From contig JAJCJJ010000007.1 of NCBI GenBank assembly GCA_020555865.1, positions 1 through 64,000 on the forward strand: a DNA stretch of 64,000 nt, given 5' to 3'. The position numbers and the translations under genes were made by a program. Within the stretch, counting starts at the first letter, position 1. The number at the start of each line of letters is the position of its first letter. Origin of the DNA: a bacterium 210917-DFI.7.65 (GTDB lineage: Bacteria; Bacillota; Clostridia; Oscillospirales; Oscillospiraceae). Shown here one piece after another: positions 60,205 through 64,000 of this stretch. The notes under the pieces are model-generated. The model saw only the letters and a program-made list of their open reading frames with translations. It did not search any database and had not been told where the DNA came from.

Positions 60205-61446
60205 ATGAGAAGAAACATATTCTCAGATAATTCAAGCCAAGTATCAATTTTTGTATATACAGAATCATTCTTGGATGAGGAACCCTCTTTTTTATATTTT
60301 AACAATGCCAGAAAACTAGATGGAATCCAAATATATTATATGCCAGTCTTAGATAATCAAAACCGTCAATTACCCATAGTAACTGGCGCATATCGAAGTT
60401 GGTGTCAAGAAGGCAGAACTTTTACTGCAATAGAATTCCCGCAGTATTCCGGAATCGTTAATGCGCATTATCCAGCAAATTCTGATAGAACGGATTATGA
60501 TAACAACAAATTAGCAGAGGAAAAGATTTTGCAGGATGAATCATTCTCCAATTTGTATGACTATGTAGTTTGCTCTGATAAATGGTGCCAAACTCATAGG
60601 AATTTTAGATCTGTTATCTCGTTTTCAGAATGCAAAGAAGTTTTGCGATTATTCCTTATTATGAAGAAACGCTTTACTCTCTGTGAGCATTTTTCTTGTG
60701 ATGAGACAATGTACTATGTTTACCATCATAAAAATCTATTTGATGAGTTTCAGAATTTTTGGAGTGCTTGTGTCGCTAGTGGATATATCTCTGATTGGGC
60801 AAATGCCTTAGATAACAGATTGTTGTTACTTTCTATGTGTATTGATAATGCCAAAATAGAAGCGTATAAGACTCAAAATAATGCAACTGCAATGCAGTTA
60901 AAATATCATATTTCTTATTTGCTGCTCTTGATCACAGGAACATTTGATAATTTGGCGTGGTTAGTAAATAATCTGTATAACCTTGGAATGGAAGAAAAGG
61001 AAAGGACAAAAATCGATTTATTAAAAAAAGAGTTCCGCCAAAAAATTGAAAAGAAATCCTTTCGCATCCATGAGATATTAGTCAAAAATGACTTCATTAA
61101 CAGAGTCGAAGCGATCCGAGAACTTCGAGATCGAATTGTTCATCGTGATTTTATTAATACAATTTTTTCTCGTAGAGCGGATGGCAGCAATCAGAATTAT
61201 TTATGGGTTGATAGGACGGTGAGTGATAAATTAAAAAAAGCAGGATTTCCAACCAAAGGTTTTATTTTAAAGATAAGCGATGAAACATCCATAGATATAT
61301 TGATGCTAATTGACTTTTTGCAAAATACGACAATACAAATGGTAAATGAACTTCTTAAAATTGTTTCAGATGAAATTTATGATAGTCGGCACCAATATAC
61401 GATTTGGAAATTGCTTGACTTTCCTACACAACCGTATGTACTATAA
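60205..61446 (+). CDS. HEPN-type (Cthe_2314-like) candidate defence or RNase protein
   Basis: A 413-residue protein, strongly AT-rich compared with its neighbours. The second half is helical and contains LRDRIVHRDF, with Arg308 and His313 in the R-x4-H arrangement of HEPN RNases, preceded by TGTFDNLAWLVNNLYNLGM as in Cthe_2314-like HEPN domains. The N-terminal half (TESFLDEEPSFLYF, GIQIYYMPVLDN) is not recognised. HEPN proteins cut RNA in toxin-antitoxin and antiphage systems. A perfect ribosome site (AAAGGAGG) and its own promoter and terminator mark it as an independent gene. No partner antitoxin is obvious. The family call is by eye. Confidence 0.7.
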   Translation: MRRNIFSDNSSQVSIFVYTESFLDEEPSFLYFNNARKLDGIQIYYMPVLDNQNRQLPIVTGAYRSWCQEGRTFTAIEFPQYSGIVNAHYPANSDRTDYDNNKLAEEKILQDESFSNLYDYVVCSDKWCQTHRNFRSVISFSECKEVLRLFLIMKKRFTLCEHFSCDETMYYVYHHKNLFDEFQNFWSACVASGYISDWANALDNRLLLLSMCIDNAKIEAYKTQNNATAMQLKYHISYLLLLITGTFDNLAWLVNNLYNLGMEEKERTKIDLLKKEFRQKIEKKSFRIHEILVKNDFINRVEAIRELRDRIVHRDFINTIFSRRADGSNQNYLWVDRTVSDKLKKAGFPTKGFILKISDETSIDILMLIDFLQNTTIQMVNELLKIVSDEIYDSRHQYTIWKLLDFPTQPYVL

Positions 61447-61490
61447 GAAACCGAGGAGCAAGGTACTATGTACTTTGCTCCTCGGTTTCT
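61446..61490 (+). terminator. Terminator of the HEPN-type gene
   Basis: A 16-bp perfect stem (AGAAACCGAGGAGCAA) with a GTAC/GTAC inner stem starts at the last base of the stop codon. T-rich sequence follows. Confidence 0.93.
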
Positions 61491-61499
61491 ATTTTGACA

Positions 61500-61592
61500 C
61501 TACAGCCACACCAATACGGCGAAACCGCCTTTGAAATAATAGGTGTTCGTGTAATGTCCATTTGGAAGGGACGATTAAAATCGATATTTTGA
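61500..61592 (+). pseudogene. Coding remnant in the island gap
   Basis: In the 300 bases between the HEPN terminator and the next gene, one frame reads LQPHQYGETAFEIIGVR then VMSIWKGRLKSIF and a stop at 61592. It looks like the C-terminus of a mobile-element protein but has no start. The rest of the gap, to 61794, holds small hairpins (CCACC/GGTGG near 61640-61670, AAGTGT/ACACTT near 61705-61722) and no gene. Confidence 0.4.
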
Positions 61593-61794
61593 AAGTTCAG
61601 AATTGCTACAAAAGAACCACCCAGCCAGCCTTTCCCACCATAGAATAAGGATGTTTAGGTGGAACGAGACCGGCGGGTAAGAGAATAGCTAACTACAGTC
61701 TAAAGTGTTTAACGACACTTAAAGCTGTGCTTCTATGGCAAGACTTATTTCTTTGTTACAGGGTGCGTTAATAAAAACTCAGATATACTGAAAA

Positions 61795-62010
61795 TTAAGT
61801 ATCATATATAGATATGCCAGCTTGAATATTCTTTTTTATTGACAGCAGTTCTTCATACCTCCAAGCATCTCTATGTTGTTGCTCGATGATTTCAATGGCT
61901 TTATTAATATATAACATTGCCAGTCCTGGATCCTCTTTGTAAAACCATACACGTTCTAAATAATCGTCAATCCTATCTGGGTCGATGCCTAAAAAGCCTG
62001 GAGCAAACAT
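61795..62010 (-). CDS. Short hypothetical protein, in frame with the upstream Ntn-hydrolase gene
   Basis: A 71-residue soluble frame (FAPGFLGIDPDRIDDYLERV, FYKEDPGLAMLYINK, IIEQQHRDAWRYEEL). Its ATG lies 15 bases after the TAG of the proteasome-like gene and in the same frame, without a convincing ribosome site. It may be translated by coupling, be a detached C-terminal part, or arise by readthrough of the TAG. I do not recognise the family. Confidence 0.5.
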   Translation of the reverse strand: MFAPGFLGIDPDRIDDYLERVWFYKEDPGLAMLYINKAIEIIEQQHRDAWRYEELLSIKKNIQAGISIYDT

Positions 62011-62025
62011 TTCATGTGCGCCAGC

Positions 62026-62916
62026 CTAAACATAAAAATCCAATTGGTTGATTTTAATTAAATGGGGTGTCAGAAAACAAGCTGTCTGACGATTTTTATA
62101 ATCATTACAGTCAGGACGGAAATGATTATAAATTATTCCACAATTGTTTTCTGGTATATATATTCCGACATCCTGGGGGGATTGGTAAAACAGGATTGAA
62201 AATGAACCATTTTGGGGGCCTTGATACATTGGCATTGATAATCCCATTTGTGTGAACTGTGCTTTTGAGAAACTGCGAAAATATCCTTTATACCAAAACT
62301 GATTTGTCTTTAAATCAAAGAAAATCGGAATGGCAAATCCCCCTACAGAAATATCACCACAGTCGAAAATAGTCTTGTAAAAAGCATTAAAAAGCTCTTG
62401 ATACTTTTCCTCTTCTGCAGTACTCGCAGTTGTACCAGCCTGAACTTCATAGCTGTATGGAATGTTGGAATTAATAGTCTGCTTATAAGCACCATTGCGT
62501 ACTCCTTGGAAATAGTTGAATGCGTTATATGATCCAATCCATCCGGTAGATACCTTGGCACACTCCCCGTCTTTTATTAAAAAGATAGATTGCGTATTTC
62601 CATCGGCATAACAAATAATGAACTCTACGCCATTATTAATATCTCTACAGTGAAGTTTCAATGCAATCTGCAACAGTTGCTCTAAGGTAATATGCTTAAC
62701 TTGCTGGAGTAATTCGTTCGCGTAGATTATGTTATTTCCGGCAAAGCAGATACAGAAGTTCTTTGAAACTATCACATTTTTTATTAAGCCAAATTGATGA
62801 ACTCTTCTCTGAGTTTCAGTGCCAAAGAAGTGTGTTGCCTGTGTTTCACAAGTGATTTTTGTATCAGCAAAAATAGCAATCGATTGTCCGATTTTTTGCG
62901 CGTAAACAAAACTCAT
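62026..62916 (-). CDS. Proteasome-like Ntn-hydrolase family protein
   Basis: A 296-residue protein beginning MSFVYAQKIGQSIAIFADTKIT, followed by FCICFAGNNIIYANELL, the pattern of the proteasome/HslV fold: a first strand with the nucleophile, a GD/AD-x-x-T strand pair and a hydrophobic strand ending in AG. If Met is removed, Ser becomes the N-terminal nucleophile. The start at 62916 is supported by promoter position: TATAAT at 62965-62970 puts transcription start near 62958, so the longer frame opening at 62964 could not be translated whole. A weak GGAT lies 8 bases upstream. Distantly it could be a pseudo-enzyme. The genomic setting is accessory. Confidence 0.6.
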   Translation of the reverse strand: MSFVYAQKIGQSIAIFADTKITCETQATHFFGTETQRRVHQFGLIKNVIVSKNFCICFAGNNIIYANELLQQVKHITLEQLLQIALKLHCRDINNGVEFIICYADGNTQSIFLIKDGECAKVSTGWIGSYNAFNYFQGVRNGAYKQTINSNIPYSYEVQAGTTASTAEEEKYQELFNAFYKTIFDCGDISVGGFAIPIFFDLKTNQFWYKGYFRSFSKAQFTQMGLSMPMYQGPQNGSFSILFYQSPQDVGIYIPENNCGIIYNHFRPDCNDYKNRQTACFLTPHLIKINQLDFYV

Positions 62917-62964
62917 AAGATCGCATCCAATATCCGAAATTTTGAACTCCCAATTGCACTTCAT

Positions 62965-62993
62965 ATTATATCAGTCAAAATCCGGCATTACAA
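62965..62993 (-). promoter_or_regulatory. Promoter of the proteasome-like gene
   Basis: TTGTAA (62988-62993), 17 bases, TATAAT (62965-62970) on the minus strand. It decides the start of the downstream gene by placing the 5' end of the transcript inside the longer frame. Confidence 0.68.
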
Positions 62994-63212
62994 CAATAGG
63001 AACAAAACTCCAGTCTTGTTTTATTCTTTGCTCTCAAGCGTTTAAGCGTACTCTTAATCATATAATTAATAACCATTATGACGCAGAGAAATTAATTTAC
63101 CCTTGGGTCCACCCCCAAAAAGCAATTTGCTGCCCTTCGGGTGATAATATATCCCACAACTTATCCACGCAATAAAAATACAATTTGCGTCTAAGCAACT
63201 TGATTTTTTATG

Positions 63213-64000
63213 TCACAACATCTGCTCTATTTGTACTGTGTGTTTAATGTGCCCTTTCATTTCTTGTACCCGGTCAAAAGTCTCACGGTCAATAATGGGC
63301 TCATGGGCATTCTCCACCAGGTACATCTCCAACTGCCCACGGTTCTTTTCTTTCTTTCCCGTCAGAAAATCCGGTACATAGGTCTTCTGCATCAAAACTT
63401 GGCCTACATACTTTTCGTTGCTCAGCATTCGGTCGATGGTGGAGGTGCTCCACTCTGATTTGCCAGTCACGGTCTTGATTTCCTTGGACTCCAAATACTT
63501 TTTGATTTTCCGTACACCGTTTCCCTGCACATAGAGGTCGAAGATCGTTCTAACGATTTCGGCCTCCTCTGGAACGATCTGCAATACGCCGTCAGGCCCT
63601 TTGGTATAGCCGAGGAATCGGGTGTGGTTGAGGAGCGTTTTGCCGCTCCTCATGCGGTGGCGGATACCGAACTTGATATTCTCGCTGCGTGACTGGCTCT
63701 CCGCCTGGTCCAATGCGGCCTGCTGGTCGATGATGCTGTCACGGATAGTCAATGTATTGATGCCTCCGGTCTCAATGTAAACGCCGATATTCATACGCTT
63801 TAACCTCCGTATCTGTTTGATTGTTTCTACTGTGTCCCGCCCGAACCGGCTGAGGGACTTTACTAAAATCAAGTCGATCTTCTTTCTTCTGCAATCTTTA
63901 ATCAGTTGCTGGTAAGCGGGGCGATGATTCCTCCGCAGGCCTGAGGCGGTATCATAGTAAACAGCGACAAACCGCCAATAGAGATTTTGCTGGATGTATT
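63213..64000 (-). CDS. Serine recombinase (resolvase/recombinase), 3' part, C-terminus short
   Basis: The minus-strand frame enters from the right edge, so the catalytic Ser lies outside the window. Seen are the resolvase segments FVAVYYDTASGLRRNHRPAYQQ and LILVKSLSRFGRDT, then the Recombinase domain (FLGYTKGPDGVLQIVPEEAE, VRTIFDLYVQGNGV, WSTSTIDRMLSNEKYVG). It ends about 10 residues after DRETFDRVQEMK, where large serine recombinases go on with a zinc ribbon and coiled coil, so this copy is shortened. It is the likely integrase of the accessory region; whether it is still active is doubtful. Confidence 0.88.
   Translation of the reverse strand, partial: YIQQNLYWRFVAVYYDTASGLRRNHRPAYQQLIKDCRRKKIDLILVKSLSRFGRDTVETIKQIRRLKRMNIGVYIETGGINTLTIRDSIIDQQAALDQAESQSRSENIKFGIRHRMRSGKTLLNHTRFLGYTKGPDGVLQIVPEEAEIVRTIFDLYVQGNGVRKIKKYLESKEIKTVTGKSEWSTSTIDRMLSNEKYVGQVLMQKTYVPDFLTGKKEKNRGQLEMYLVENAHEPIIDRETFDRVQEMKGHIKHTVQIEQML

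Noticed and set aside
63161..63169. DnaA-box-like TTATCCACG in AT-rich sequence, considered as an origin.
   Set aside because: Only one box is visible and no replication gene is present; the context is a recombinase-linked island.

Overview
The window looks like the chromosome of a low-oxygen Gram-positive bacterium of the Clostridia, probably a gut Oscillospirales-type organism (inferred). The reasons are a WalRK cell-wall operon with YycH and YycI, mini-RNase III, a hybrid-cluster protein with a Crp/Fnr regulator, 2-hydroxyacyl-CoA dehydratase-type proteins with their activase, and several radical SAM enzymes. Most of the window is GC-rich core chromosome with consensus sigma-A promoters and clear hairpin terminators. 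The last 4 kb is visibly AT-rich and has the marks of an integrated element.

Layout. 1-8.6 kb: 3' end of a 5S rRNA, a zinc-ribbon protein, an acyl-ACP thioesterase, guaB, a riboswitch-like leader, then an operon of a dehydratase-type FeS protein, a dehydratase/activase fusion, a radical SAM protein and a cation diffusion facilitator. 8.6-17.5 kb: a MerR/TipAS regulator with a 19-bp-spacer promoter, an ArsC-like protein, a sirtuin, an AIPR-like (phage-resistance type) protein behind an attenuator-like leader, a TVP38-type membrane protein, a yihY-trkA-trkH operon and tRNA-Leu. 17.7-26.3 kb: a D-2-hydroxyacid dehydrogenase and ABC exporter, a P1B-type metal ATPase operon behind two DtxR-type boxes, and metNIQ. 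26.6-35.5 kb: aroF-tyrA, a TetR regulator with a flavin-type protein, oligoendopeptidase F, a radical SAM/SPASM protein and phosphoglucomutase. 35.5-43.7 kb: NUDIX-walR-walK-yycH-yycI, murA, walJ, rlmH, all on the minus strand. 43.8-50.3 kb: a small membrane protein, a GH13 glycosidase, the hcp-cupin-ferredoxin operon facing its probable Crp/Fnr regulator, and a C39-like peptidase. 50.6-59.8 kb: a PstS-like lipoprotein, a second lipoprotein, a von Willebrand A protein, tRNA-Ala, mrnC, a SpoU methylase, an SGNH hydrolase, a DUF4397 surface-type protein with a 22-residue repeat, and an EAL-domain protein.

59.8-64.0 kb is an accessory island: coding remnants, a 52-residue protein, a HEPN-type protein with an R-x4-H motif, a proteasome-like (Ntn-hydrolase) protein whose promoter places its start at Met-Ser, and the 3' part of a serine recombinase. 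The AIPR-like gene with its leader and the HEPN/Ntn-hydrolase island are the best candidates for poorly described systems. All functions come from reading motifs and family resemblance by eye. No database search was run.
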